Notes: generated by a model from the letters alone, not told the origin. Shown: positions 25,400 to 34,390, numbered from the stretch's first letter. The stretch is 36,499 nucleotides of DNA from Actinomadura sp. KC06 (GCF_004348735.1 NZ_SMKT01000093.1:1-36499); one strand, 5' to 3'. Made by a program: numbers and translations.

Positions 25400-26635
25400 G
25401 TGAACGGGCAGCGGATTTTGTGGCGCGGGATCGCGGCGGGCGCGGCGGTCCTCGCGGTGACGGCCGTCCCGGCGGTCGCGGACGGGCGTCCGGCGGCGAA
25501 CGCCGCCAGAGAAGCCGGCAGCGCAGCGGACGGAACGGGCACGGAGCGGGCGGACGCGCAGCCGCAGCGGAGGCTGCGGATCACGCGGTTCCTCGGCGAG
25601 CGGCGCCTGCCGCACAAGATGACGGTCGAGGGCACCACGTTCGGGGGCGTGTCGGGCATCGACCGCGATCCCCGCACCGGCACCTGGTACCTGATCTCCG
25701 ACGACCGGTGGCGCTACGACCCGGCCCGCTTCTACACCGGCCGCCTGGACATCGACCCGTCCACCGGCGCGTTCACCGGCGTGAAGATCACCGGAGTCGA
25801 GACCCTGACGCGGCGGGACGGCAGCCCCTACCCGGGCTACGCCAAGCCGGAGTCGGCCGACCCGGAGTCGATCCGTTACGACCCGCGCAGCGGCCGGGTG
25901 CTGTGGGGTAACGAGGGCGACCGCCCGGACGAGACCCACCCGGACATCCCGGTGTCCGACCTGTCGGTCCGGTGGGCGGGACGGGACGGCCGCCACCGCG
26001 GAGACGTGCGCCTCCCGAGGAACCTGAAACAGACCGACACCCGCAACGGGCCGCGCCGCAACTTCGGGATCGAGGGGCTGTCCTTCACGCCGCACGGGAT
26101 CGCCGCCATGGTCGAGGGCCCGCGCTACGAGGACGGCGAACCGCCGACCGCGGAGCGCGGCGCCCCGGCCAGGCTCACCCTGTGGAGCCGCAGCGGGCAG
26201 GTCCGCGCGCAGTACGCCTACCCCCTCGACCGGCTCCCGGCGAAGCCGGTGCCGCCGGACGGGGCGACCGACACCGGCGTCTCGGAGATCCTCGCGATCG
26301 ACGGCCACCGGTTCCTGGCGTTGGAGCGGTCCTGGATCCAGGGCGTCGGCTACCGGGTCCGGCTCTACGAGTTCGACACCCGCGGCGCGACCGACGTGCT
26401 GGGCCGCGACGGCCTCGCCCAGGGCGGGCCGTACCGGCCGGTGGCCAAGCGGCTCGTCACCGATCTCGGCCGCGGGTCAAGGCCCGTCCAGAACCTGGAG
26501 GCGATGGGCTGGGGGCCGCGCCTGACGTCGGGGGAGTGCACGCTGGTGGTGGGCTCCGACGACAACTTCAGCGCCGAGGAGATCACCCACTTCCTGGCGT
26601 TCGCCGTCGATGGCTGCCCGCCAGGGCCGCGGTAG
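25400..26635 (+). CDS. Secreted phytase-like (esterase-like activity of phytase) protein
   Basis: 411 residues from GTG 25400. An N-terminal signal peptide is likely: ILWRGIAAGAAVLAVTAVPAVADG with a probable Ala-x-Ala cleavage. The mature part is the PF13449-type beta-propeller domain: FGGVSGIDRDPRTGTWYLISDD, GYAKPESADPESIRYDPRSGRVLWGNEGD, NFGIEGLSF, ILAIDGHRFLALERSW and QNLEAMGWGP. Proteins of this type are outside the cytoplasm; phosphoesterase activity is assumed from the family name and is not proved. The GTG start is supported by the signal peptide; the only RBS-like sequence (GAGGGG) is 13 nt upstream. A 14-bp hairpin follows the gene. Confidence 0.85.
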   Translation: MNGQRILWRGIAAGAAVLAVTAVPAVADGRPAANAAREAGSAADGTGTERADAQPQRRLRITRFLGERRLPHKMTVEGTTFGGVSGIDRDPRTGTWYLISDDRWRYDPARFYTGRLDIDPSTGAFTGVKITGVETLTRRDGSPYPGYAKPESADPESIRYDPRSGRVLWGNEGDRPDETHPDIPVSDLSVRWAGRDGRHRGDVRLPRNLKQTDTRNGPRRNFGIEGLSFTPHGIAAMVEGPRYEDGEPPTAERGAPARLTLWSRSGQVRAQYAYPLDRLPAKPVPPDGATDTGVSEILAIDGHRFLALERSWIQGVGYRVRLYEFDTRGATDVLGRDGLAQGGPYRPVAKRLVTDLGRGSRPVQNLEAMGWGPRLTSGECTLVVGSDDNFSAEEITHFLAFAVDGCPPGPR

Positions 26636-26648
26636 GCCGCGCACGAAA

Positions 26649-26682
26649 GGGCCCGCCGGACCGTGACCGGTCCGGCGGGCCC
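26649..26682. terminator. Bidirectional GC-rich terminator
   Basis: GGGCCCGCCGGACC, 6-nt loop (GTGACC), GGTCCGGCGGGCCC: a perfect 14-bp stem, 13 bp after the phytase-like gene and 39 bp after the stop side of the convergent sigma-factor gene. It can stop both transcripts. Confidence 0.85.
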
Positions 26683-26721
26683 TCCGCTTGTGCGGGACGC
26701 GCGTATCAGGACGCGCTCGTG

Positions 26722-28146
26722 TCAGACGGCGAAGTCGAGCAGCGGGCGCGCGTTGCTGGGGTGCCGCAGCTTCGACAGCGACTCCTTCTCCAGCTGCCGG
26801 ATCCGCTCGCGGGTCAGCCCGAGCGCCTTGCCGATCTCGTCGAGGGTGCGGGGCGTCCCGTCGTACAGCCCGAACCGCATCGCCATGATCTTGGCCTCGC
26901 GCGGGGACAGGATGTCCAGCGTGCGGCGCAGCTGGTCGGCCATGAGCTGCCGGTCCACCAGCTCGGACGCCTCGGGGCTGTCGGTGTCCTCGATGAGGTC
27001 GCCGATGCGGGTCTCGCCGTCCTCCCCGATGGTGGAGTCGAGGCTGATCGGCTGCCGGCTGGTGCGCAGCAGCTCGCGGACCTGCTCGGGGCTCTTGTCG
27101 AGCTCGACGGCCAGCTCCTCCGGGGTGGGCTCGCGGCCGAGCCGCTGGTGCATGTCGCGCTCGACGCGGCTGAGCTTGCTCAGCATCTCCAGAACGTGCA
27201 CGGGCAGCCGGATCGTGCGGGCCGAGTCGGCGAAGCCGCGCTGGATCGCCTGCCGGATCCACCACATCGCGTACGTGGAGAACTTGTAGCCCTTGGAGTA
27301 GTCGAACTTCTCCACGGCGCGGATCAGGCCGAGGTTGCCCTCCTGGACGACGTCCAGCAGCGACAGGCCGCGGTCGGAGTACTTCTTGGCGACCGACACC
27401 ACGAGCCGGAGGTTGGCCTCCAGCATGTGGGCCTTGGCGCGGCGGCCGTCGGCGGCGACCCATTCCAGGTCGGCGCGCACGGCGGGGGAGAGGTCCTCGG
27501 TCTCCAGCTTGTGCTCGGCGTACAGGCCGGCCTCGATGCGCTTGGCGAGCTCGACCTCCTGGTCGGCGGTGAGCAGCTGGCGGCGTCCGATGGCCTTCAG
27601 GTAGGTGTGGACGGAGTCGCCCATGGCGGTCGACTGGTCGTCCAGGTCGGCGCCGGTGTCGGCGTCCGCGTCGGCGGGCTCGACCTCGGTGACCTCGAAA
27701 CCCTCGTCGGGGGCGTCCCCACCGGCGGCCTTCGCGGCGCCCTTCCGGGAGCCCTTCGCGCCGTTCTTGGCCGCGTCGCCCTCGGCGCCGTTCTTCGCGG
27801 CCGCACGGGAGGGCTTGGCGGCGGTCTTGCGGGTGGCGCGCTTCGCGGTTCCGGATGCCGCGCTGGATGCCGCGCCGGGGGTCGCCTGGGCGGTGTCGCC
27901 GCCGTCGTGGTCGGCGGCCGCGGCCATCTTGCGGACCGTGTCGGACTCGCCGGCCAGGCTGATGCCGGACTCGGACAGCTCGCGCAGGATGGAACGGCCC
28001 TGGGCCGGGCTGATGCCCGCGGCCTCGAAGGCCCCCCTCACCTCGTCGAGCGAGAGGCGCCCTTGGGCGCGGCCACGCTTCAGGAGGTCGTCGAGCGCGG
28101 GGCTCGCCGACTCCGTGAGCGGGGTCTCTACGGCGCTTCGCGGCAT
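26722..28146 (-). CDS. RpoD-family (HrdB/SigA-like) RNA polymerase sigma factor
   Basis: 474 residues from ATG 28146 (AGGGAGGGG upstream). Region 1.1 is at about 15-62, then a Lys/Ala-rich linker (about 95-145), region 1.2 (VHTYLKAIGRRQLLT), region 2 (LLEANLRLVVSVAKKYSDRG, VQEGNLGLIRAVEKFDYSKG, FSTYAMWWIRQAI), region 3 (GREPTPEELAVEL) and region 4 with the -35-binding helix-turn-helix (LDEIGKALGLTRERIRQLEKE, SKLRHPS). It therefore recognises TTGACA/TANNNT-type promoters. The end, NARPLLDFAV, differs from the RSQVLRDYLD end of HrdB and M. tuberculosis SigA, so it may be a paralogue rather than the housekeeping sigma. Region 1.1 argues for a group 1-like protein. Confidence 0.9.
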   Translation of the reverse strand: MPRSAVETPLTESASPALDDLLKRGRAQGRLSLDEVRGAFEAAGISPAQGRSILRELSESGISLAGESDTVRKMAAAADHDGGDTAQATPGAASSAASGTAKRATRKTAAKPSRAAAKNGAEGDAAKNGAKGSRKGAAKAAGGDAPDEGFEVTEVEPADADADTGADLDDQSTAMGDSVHTYLKAIGRRQLLTADQEVELAKRIEAGLYAEHKLETEDLSPAVRADLEWVAADGRRAKAHMLEANLRLVVSVAKKYSDRGLSLLDVVQEGNLGLIRAVEKFDYSKGYKFSTYAMWWIRQAIQRGFADSARTIRLPVHVLEMLSKLSRVERDMHQRLGREPTPEELAVELDKSPEQVRELLRTSRQPISLDSTIGEDGETRIGDLIEDTDSPEASELVDRQLMADQLRRTLDILSPREAKIMAMRFGLYDGTPRTLDEIGKALGLTRERIRQLEKESLSKLRHPSNARPLLDFAV

Positions 28147-28354
28147 GGGGACACCCCCCTCCCTTCGGTGGTGTGAGTGCGGCGCGCGGATTGTGTTCGC
28201 TGGTGGCGCACGCACTTAACGGAACGTCGCACGAAGGGGTTCTTGTTCCCGACGCCCCGGGATCGGCGGCCCCTAGGGGACCGTGCAGGAGCGATCCAGA
28301 AGGTCGTGGTGCCCGGAGCGGGCCGTTTCACACCGGACGCTTCGGACGGCCGTT

Positions 28355-28372
28355 ACCTTACTGCGTAAAGGG
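28355..28372 (-). promoter_or_regulatory. 18-bp sequence shared with the TetR promoter
   Basis: ACCTTACTGCGTAAAGGG, identical to 14338-14355. On the minus strand it ends in TAAGGT, a -10 candidate about 210 bp upstream of the sigma-factor ATG, so the leader would be long. It also contains TTAC-TGC-GTAA. The rest of the 253-bp gap (28147-28399) shows TTGACA on the plus strand (28382-28387), but no matching -10. Confidence 0.5.
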
Positions 28373-28399
28373 CCCGGGTGGTTGACAAATCACGGTAAA

Positions 28400-29422
28400 T
28401 CATTCTGAATCTGGACGCTTAGGCCGCAATGTCCGACCGTACCGCGCGATGACGCGTTCGCGCAGCTCAGGGTCGTCGCGGGGGACGGGTTCGAGGAAGA
28501 CCTCGTCGATCTCCTCGTGCGCCTCGCGCAGGTCGTGCGCCATCCGCACGCAGGCGTGCTCGACCTCGCCGGCGGTGAGGGAGTCGCGGAAGTCCAGCCG
28601 GGCGCAGACGAGGACGCGGTCGGTGCCGAACGTGACGGTGACGATGTCGACGACCCAGTCGATCCCGGGCGCGGCGCCGAGGCGCGCGCGGACGTCGGCG
28701 ACGAGCCTCGGGTCGGCCTGCGTGCCGATCAGCAGGTTGAGGTTGATCCGGCCGAGGACGAGCGCGACGGCGGTGAGCAGCACGCCGATGAGGAGCGATC
28801 CGGCGGCGTCCCAGGCCGCCGAGCCGGTCAGGTGGTGCAGCCCGAGACCGCCGAACGCGATGATCAGGCCGATGAGGGCCGCGGAGTCCTCCAGCAGGAC
28901 GCTGACGGCGGTGGGCTCGTCGGTCCGGCGGATGTAGGCGCGCAGCGGCAGGTCCGCGGCGCGGGCGGCGGCGCGGACCTGCCGGACGGCCTGCTGCCAC
29001 GAGACCGCCTCCAGGACGAACGCGACCGCGAGGACGGCGTAGCCGACGATCGTGCCGGCCTCGGCGTCCTCGCGGTGCCCGGCGAGGGTCTGGATCCCCT
29101 GGTAGAAGGAGAACAGCGCGCCCATCCCGAAGATCGCGACGGCGACGAGGAGCGTCCAGATGTAGCGCTCCTTGCCGTAGCCGAGGGGGTGGCGGCGGTC
29201 GGCGGGCCGGACGCTGCGGCGCAGCCCGGCCATCAGCAGCACCTCGTTGAAGGTGTCGGCGACCGAGTGGGCGGCCTCGGCGGCCATCGACGCCGACCCG
29301 GTGATCAGCGCCGCGACGATCTTCGCCACGGCGATGCCGAGGTTGGCGGCGAACGCGAGCGCGACGGTGAGCCCGCTCTCGTTCTCCGGCCCGTTCCCGC
29401 GCTCGCCCCGCTGTGCCGCCAT
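28400..29422 (-). CDS. Cation diffusion facilitator (CDF) metal efflux transporter
   Basis: 340 residues. It has about six membrane segments followed by a cytoplasmic domain from about 240. The membrane metal site is H52SVAD56 in TM2 and E178D179SAA in TM5, the Glu-Asp form seen in SLC30A9-like CDF proteins, instead of the common HxxxD. It exports Zn(II), Mn(II) or another divalent ion in exchange for protons; the metal is not clear from sequence. Start ATG 29422 has GGACAGGA upstream. It ends 253 bp from the sigma-factor ATG, in the same direction, and 47 bp follow the menE stop. Confidence 0.9.
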   Translation of the reverse strand: MAAQRGERGNGPENESGLTVALAFAANLGIAVAKIVAALITGSASMAAEAAHSVADTFNEVLLMAGLRRSVRPADRRHPLGYGKERYIWTLLVAVAIFGMGALFSFYQGIQTLAGHREDAEAGTIVGYAVLAVAFVLEAVSWQQAVRQVRAAARAADLPLRAYIRRTDEPTAVSVLLEDSAALIGLIIAFGGLGLHHLTGSAAWDAAGSLLIGVLLTAVALVLGRINLNLLIGTQADPRLVADVRARLGAAPGIDWVVDIVTVTFGTDRVLVCARLDFRDSLTAGEVEHACVRMAHDLREAHEEIDEVFLEPVPRDDPELRERVIARYGRTLRPKRPDSE

Positions 29423-29469
29423 GGTCGTCCTGTCCCCGGTGATCAGCGGGCCATGCGCCCGCCGGCGGG

Positions 29470-30639
29470 TCAGGGGGTGCGGAGGCGGGCGCGGTCGGGT
29501 TTGCCGGACGCCAGCAGCGGGATGGCGTCCACGAGTTCCAGCTCGTGCGGCGCCGCGTAGGCGGGCATCGTCTCACGGACGAAGGCGCGCAGTTCCTTCA
29601 GCCCGGGATCGCCGGACGGGCCGGGCACCACGACGGCGGTGACGCGCTCGCCCCATTCGGGGTCGGGGCGTCCGACCACGACGACGTCGCGGATCTTCGG
29701 GTGGCGGGACAGCGCGGCGGCGACCTCCCCCGCGACGACCTTCTCCCCGCCGGTGTTGATCACGTCGTCGAGCCGGCCGCGGACGCGGAGCCGGCCGTCC
29801 TCCAGCGCGCCGAGGTCCTGGGTGACGAACCATTCGCCGTCCATGGCCTCGGCGGCCAGGTCGGGCCGCAGCCGGTAGCCGGTGAACAGGGACGGGCCGG
29901 CGAGGCGGATCCGGCCGCCGTCGTCGAGCGCGACGCGCATGCCGGGCAGCGGCGTCCCATCGTAGACGCAGCCGCCGGACGTCTCGCTCATGCCGTAGGT
30001 GGTGAAGACGCGGGCGCCGCGGTCGCGGGCCTCGCCGAGCAGGCCGGGCGGGGCCGCCGCGCCCCCGAGGACGATCGCGCCGAGCCGGGCGAGGTCGACC
30101 CCGGCGTCCAGGAGGCGGCGCAGCTGCGTCGGGACGAGCGAGAGATGCGGTCGTCCCGCGGCGGCGGCGATGGCGGCGACGGCGGCGGTGTCGAAGCGCG
30201 GGACGATGATCGGGTCGGTTCCGGCGACGAGGGCGCGGACGAGGACCTGAACGCCGGAGATGTGGCTGGTGGGCAGGCAGCAGAGCCACCGGTCGCCGGG
30301 CTGGGCGCCGATGCGGTCGAGGGTTCCGGCGGCGGAGTGGCGCAGCGCGGCGGCCGAGAGCTCGACGAACTTGGGCGTCCCGGTGGAGCCGGACGTGGCG
30401 ATCAGCACGGCGGTGCCGGCGCTCACCGGGGCGTGCCCGCCGCGGGGGCGGTGCGGGGCGAGGCCGTCCGGGGTGCGGATCGCGTCGGGGGCGAGGGCGT
30501 CGAGGAGGTCGCGGAGCGCGGGCTCGGGCAGGTCGGGGGAGAGGGGGCAGATCGCGGGGCCGCCGTCGAGCGCGTCGGCGAGGGCCCGCAGCAGCGGCGG
30601 GCCGGGCGGCAGGACGGCGGCGTGCAGCGGGCGATCCAT
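29470..30639 (-). CDS. menE: o-Succinylbenzoate-CoA ligase
   Basis: 389 residues from ATG 30639, short for an AMP-binding enzyme, as is usual for actinomycete MenE. Motifs: LIATSGSTGTPKFVELS (AMP/ATP loop), TTYGMSETSGGCVYDG, EWFVTQDLG, LDDVINTGGEKV and the C-terminal SGKPDR with the catalytic Lys. It activates o-succinylbenzoate with CoA for menaquinone synthesis. A -10-like TACCCT (30654-30649, minus strand) ends 9 nt before the ATG, so the leader is very short. It is divergent from menB, menC and menD. Longer starts that run back through menB are rejected. Confidence 0.92.
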   Translation of the reverse strand: MDRPLHAAVLPPGPPLLRALADALDGGPAICPLSPDLPEPALRDLLDALAPDAIRTPDGLAPHRPRGGHAPVSAGTAVLIATSGSTGTPKFVELSAAALRHSAAGTLDRIGAQPGDRWLCCLPTSHISGVQVLVRALVAGTDPIIVPRFDTAAVAAIAAAAGRPHLSLVPTQLRRLLDAGVDLARLGAIVLGGAAAPPGLLGEARDRGARVFTTYGMSETSGGCVYDGTPLPGMRVALDDGGRIRLAGPSLFTGYRLRPDLAAEAMDGEWFVTQDLGALEDGRLRVRGRLDDVINTGGEKVVAGEVAAALSRHPKIRDVVVVGRPDPEWGERVTAVVVPGPSGDPGLKELRAFVRETMPAYAAPHELELVDAIPLLASGKPDRARLRTP

Positions 30640-30771
30640 GATCTGATCAGGGTAGACGACCCCGCTGAACGCGTTCAAACCCGGGGGCGGTTGAATGGGA
30701 CCCGGAGCGCCGCGCCCCCCGGGGCGGCGCGGGCGGCAGGACGGCGTTGTCCCCCGACGGGAGAGGAAGAC

Positions 30772-31671
30772 ATGGTCTCGGAGCTGTTCGACGCGGACGC
30801 GTGGAAAGAGGTCGAGGGGTTCGGCTTCACCGACATCACCTACCACCGCGCGGTGGGCCACGGGACGGTCCGGGTGGCGTTCGACCGGCCCGAGGTGCGC
30901 AACGCGTTCCGCCCGCACACGGTGGACGAGCTGTACCGGGCGCTGGACCACGCGCGGATGTCCAGCGACATCGGGTGCGTGCTGCTGACGGGGAACGGCC
31001 CGTCCCCGCGCGACGGCGGGTGGGCGTTCTGCTCGGGCGGCGACCAGCGGATCCGGGGCAAGGACGGCTACAAGTACGCCGAGGGGGACACCTCCGACAC
31101 GATCGACCCGGCGCGGGCGGGGCGGCTGCACATCCTGGAGGTGCAGCGGCTGATCCGGTTCATGGGCAAGGTCGTGATCTGCGTGGTGCCTGGCTGGGCG
31201 GCGGGCGGCGGGCACAGCCTGCACGTTGTGTGCGATCTCACCCTCGCGAGCCGGGAGCACGCGCGGTTCAAGCAGACCGACGCGGACGTGGCGAGCTTCG
31301 ACGGCGGGTTCGGGTCGGCGTACCTGGCGCGTCAGGTCGGGCAGAAGTTCGCCCGCGAGATCTTCTTCCTGGGCGACGACTACGACGCGGAGGCGGCGCA
31401 CCGGATGGGGATGGTGAACGCGGTCGTCCCGCACGCGGAGCTGGAGGCGACGGCGCTGGAGTGGGCGCGAAAGGTCAACGGCAAGAGCCCGACGGCGCAG
31501 CGGATGCTGAAGTACGCGTTCAACCTGGTCGACGACGGGCTCGTCGGGCAGCAGGTGTTCGCGGGGGAGGCGACGCGGCTGGCGTACGGGACCGACGAGG
31601 CCGCCGAGGGGCGCGACTCGTTCCTGGAGAAGCGCGACCCCGATTGGTCGCGTTTCCCGTGGTACTACTAA
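30772..31671 (+). CDS. menB: 1,4-Dihydroxy-2-naphthoyl-CoA synthase
   Basis: 299 residues from ATG 30772 (GAGAGGAAG upstream). It is a crotonase-fold enzyme that cyclises o-succinylbenzoyl-CoA. Typical MenB sequences are seen: FDRPEVRNAFRPHTVDELY, GGWAFCSGGDQRIRGKDGYKY, VPGWAAGGGHSLHVVCDLT, KQTDADVASFDGGFGSAYLARQVGQK and the C-terminal FLEKRDPDWSRFPWYY, which is diagnostic of MenB. It works between MenE and the thioesterase step. menC follows 63 bp later with a possible promoter between (TACGGT near 31699). Confidence 0.97.
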   Translation: MVSELFDADAWKEVEGFGFTDITYHRAVGHGTVRVAFDRPEVRNAFRPHTVDELYRALDHARMSSDIGCVLLTGNGPSPRDGGWAFCSGGDQRIRGKDGYKYAEGDTSDTIDPARAGRLHILEVQRLIRFMGKVVICVVPGWAAGGGHSLHVVCDLTLASREHARFKQTDADVASFDGGFGSAYLARQVGQKFAREIFFLGDDYDAEAAHRMGMVNAVVPHAELEATALEWARKVNGKSPTAQRMLKYAFNLVDDGLVGQQVFAGEATRLAYGTDEAAEGRDSFLEKRDPDWSRFPWYY

Positions 31672-31734
31672 TGGTCGAACTTACGGTGTGGTCACGAATA
31701 CGGTGATTGGGCGGGCAGTCAGGGGGTTCGGCGG

Positions 31735-32685
31735 GTGCGGGTGTACTCCATCCCGATGCGGGCGCGGTTCCGCGGTGTGACGCGGCGGGAGGGCGTCCTG
31801 GTCCAGGGGCCCGCCGGGTGGGGGGAGTTCTCGCCGTTCGCCGAGTACGGCCCCGCCGAGTGCGCGCGGTGGCTGGCCGCGGCGCGCGAGGCCGCCTATG
31901 AGGGCTGGCCGGCGCCGGTGCGCGACCGGGTCCCGGTGAACGTGACGATCCCCGCGGTCGCGCCGCGGCGGGCGTATGAGATGGCGAAGGAGTCCGGCTG
32001 CCGGACCGCGAAGGTGAAGGTCGCCGAGCGCGGCCAGACCGACGGCGACGACCTGGCGCGGGTGGAGGCGGTCCGCGCCGCGCTCGGGCCTGAGGGCCGG
32101 GTCCGCATCGACGTGAACGGGGCGTGGGACGTCGACCACGCCGCCCGGATGATCCGGACGCTGGACCGGTGGGAGCTGGAGTACGCCGAGCAGCCGTGCG
32201 CGACGCTGGAGGAGCTGGCGCTGGTGCGGCGGCGGGTGGACGTCCCGATCGCCGCGGACGAGTCGATCCGCCGCGCCGAGGACCCGCTGAAGGTCCGGGC
32301 GGCGGAGGCGGCGGACGTGGCGGTGCTGAAGGTGCAGCCGCTGGGCGGTGTGGCGGCGGCGCTGCGGGTCGCGGAGGCGTGCGGGCTGCCGGTGGTGGTG
32401 TCGAGCGCGGTGGAGACGTCGGTGGGTCTGGCCGCCGGGCTGGCGCTGGCGGCGGCGCTGCCGGAGCTGCCGTTCGCGTGCGGGCTGGGGACGCTGTCGC
32501 TGCTGGAGGGCGACGTCGTCGGCGATCCGCTGGCGCCGGTGGCGGGCGAGATCGCGGTGCGGCGGCCGGTGGTGGACGAGGAGGCGCTGCGCCGCTGGGA
32601 GGCGCCGGCGGACGGGTGGCGCGACCGGGCCGCCGAGGCGCAGTCGCACCTGGGTGGTCCCGCGGTGATCGAGGCGGCGCCGTGA
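31735..32685 (+). CDS. menC: o-Succinylbenzoate synthase
   Basis: 316 residues from GTG 31735 (AGGGGG 8 nt upstream). It is an enolase-superfamily enzyme that dehydrates SHCHC to o-succinylbenzoate. The catalytic lysines are K95 (in K93-V-K95) and K199 (VLK199VQPLGG); metal ligands are D126 (RIDVNGAWD), E152 (YAEQP) and D175 (AADES). The short N-terminal capping domain (RVYSIPMRARFRGV) is typical of actinomycete MenC. Its stop overlaps the GTG of menD (GTGA), so the two genes are translationally coupled. Confidence 0.95.
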   Translation: MRVYSIPMRARFRGVTRREGVLVQGPAGWGEFSPFAEYGPAECARWLAAAREAAYEGWPAPVRDRVPVNVTIPAVAPRRAYEMAKESGCRTAKVKVAERGQTDGDDLARVEAVRAALGPEGRVRIDVNGAWDVDHAARMIRTLDRWELEYAEQPCATLEELALVRRRVDVPIAADESIRRAEDPLKVRAAEAADVAVLKVQPLGGVAAALRVAEACGLPVVVSSAVETSVGLAAGLALAAALPELPFACGLGTLSLLEGDVVGDPLAPVAGEIAVRRPVVDEEALRRWEAPADGWRDRAAEAQSHLGGPAVIEAAP

Positions 32686-34349
32686 ACCCGGCGACCGCGC
32701 TGGCGACCGTCCTGGTGGACGAGCTGCTGCGGTGCGGGATGACCGACGCGGTGCTCGCGCCTGGGTCGCGGTCGGCGCCGCTGGCGCTGGCGCTGCAGTC
32801 GGCCGAGGACGCGGGGCGGATCCGGCTGCACGTGCGGATCGACGAGCGGTCGGCGTCGTTCCTCGGGCTGGGCCTGGCGAAGCGGTCGGGGCGCCCGGTG
32901 GCGCTGGTGTGCACGTCGGGGACGGCGGCGGCGAACTTCCATCCGGCGGTGATCGAGGCGCACGAGTCGGGCGTGCCGCTGATCGTGATCACCGCGGATC
33001 GTCCGCCGGAGCTGCGCGACACCGGCGCGAACCAGACGATCGACCAGGTGAAGCTGTACGGGACGGCCGTTCGGTGGTGCACCGAGATCGGCGTGCCGGA
33101 GAACCGTCCGGGGATGGTGGCGTACTGGCGGTCGCTGGTGAGCCGCGCGTGGGGGCTGGCGCAGGCGCCGGTGCCGGGCCCGGTGCATCTGAACGCGGCG
33201 TTCCGCGAGCCGCTGATCCCGGACGGCGACGACACGTGGTGCGAGCCGCTGGACGGCGACGTCACCGGTGCGTGGACGAAGGTGCGGGCGGCGACTCCGG
33301 GGTCGGTGCTGCACGTCCCGCCGACGCGGCGGGGCGTGCTGGTGGTGGGGGACGGCGCGTCCAACGTCAAGCGGTACGTGGCGGCGGCGTCGATGGCCGG
33401 GTGGCCCGTGCTGGCCGAGCCGAACGGGAACGCCCGCTACGGCGACCACGCGCTGTCGTCGCACCATTTCCTGCTGGGCGTCCCGGAGTTCGTGGAGCGG
33501 CACCGTCCCGAGGTGGTGGTGACGCTGGGCAAGCCCGGGTTGTCGCGTCCGCTGCTGTCGCTGCTGCGCCGCGCCGAGGAGCACATCGTGCTGGCGCCGG
33601 ACCTGGCGCACTGGCCCGACCCGGTCCGGTCGGCGACGCAGGTCGCGCCGGAGGTGGAGATCCCGGTGGTGTCGGGCGACGACGCGTGGCTGAAGTCGTG
33701 GCGGACCGCCGACCTCGCCGCCGCCGCGGCCGTCGACGGGGTCCTGGACGCGGTGCCGGAGGTGAGCGAGCCGCGCCTGGCCCGCGACCTGGTCGCGGGG
33801 CTGCCGGGCGGGTCGCTGCTGTTCACGGCCGCGAGCATGCCGATCCGCGATCTGGACCAGGTGATGCGGCCGCGCCGCGGCATCCGGATCATGGCCAACC
33901 GCGGCGCCAGCGGGATCGACGGCCTGGTCTCGACGGCGATGGGCGCCGCGCTGGCGCACAGCGGACGGTCGTTCGCGCTGCTCGGCGACCTGGCGTTCCT
34001 GCACGACCAGAACGGCCTGATCGTCGGCCCGCGGGACCAGCGTCCCGACCTGACGATCATCGTGGTGAACAACCGGGGCGGCGGGATCTTCTCGCTGCTG
34101 CCGCAGGCCGCGCTGCAGGGCCCGTTCGAGCGGGTCTTCGGCACCCCGCACCAGGTCGACCTGGAGGCGGTCGCGGCCGCGCACGGCATCCCGTACCGGC
34201 TGCTGGACGCCCCGGCGGACCTGTCCAAGGCGATGGCGGGGGAGGGGCTGCGGATCGTGGAGGCCCGGACCGACCGGGACGCGAACGCCGTGCTGCACGC
34301 CGAGATGCGCAAGGCCGCCCACGCCGCCGTCCGCACCACCCTCACCTGA
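32682..34349 (+). CDS. menD: SEPHCHC synthase (MenD)
   Basis: 555 residues, the usual length. It is a ThDP enzyme that joins 2-oxoglutarate and isochorismate in menaquinone synthesis. The ThDP-activating Glu is E55 in HVRIDE55RSASF; other motifs are LAPGSRSAPLALAL, VCTSGTAAANFHPAV, ITADRPPELRDTGANQTIDQ, NRGASGIDGLVSTAMG and the Mg-ThDP motif GDLAFLHDQNGL with VNNRGGGIFSLLPQA. Start GTG 32682 overlaps the menC stop. An AT-rich gap of 102 bp follows. Confidence 0.97.
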   Translation: MNPATALATVLVDELLRCGMTDAVLAPGSRSAPLALALQSAEDAGRIRLHVRIDERSASFLGLGLAKRSGRPVALVCTSGTAAANFHPAVIEAHESGVPLIVITADRPPELRDTGANQTIDQVKLYGTAVRWCTEIGVPENRPGMVAYWRSLVSRAWGLAQAPVPGPVHLNAAFREPLIPDGDDTWCEPLDGDVTGAWTKVRAATPGSVLHVPPTRRGVLVVGDGASNVKRYVAAASMAGWPVLAEPNGNARYGDHALSSHHFLLGVPEFVERHRPEVVVTLGKPGLSRPLLSLLRRAEEHIVLAPDLAHWPDPVRSATQVAPEVEIPVVSGDDAWLKSWRTADLAAAAAVDGVLDAVPEVSEPRLARDLVAGLPGGSLLFTAASMPIRDLDQVMRPRRGIRIMANRGASGIDGLVSTAMGAALAHSGRSFALLGDLAFLHDQNGLIVGPRDQRPDLTIIVVNNRGGGIFSLLPQAALQGPFERVFGTPHQVDLEAVAAAHGIPYRLLDAPADLSKAMAGEGLRIVEARTDRDANAVLHAEMRKAAHAAVRTTLT

Positions 34350-34390
34350 CCCGCGTGCCCGCCCGCACCGTCAGTTACTTCAGCCTTCAA

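Noticed and set aside
28382..28410. TTGACA as a plus-strand promoter
   Set aside because: No acceptable -10 at 16-18 bp, and it would run antisense into the CDF gene.
29470..31434. Extension of menE upstream to 31434
   Set aside because: The extension is antisense to menB and has no AMP-binding features; ATG 30639 has a promoter just before it.
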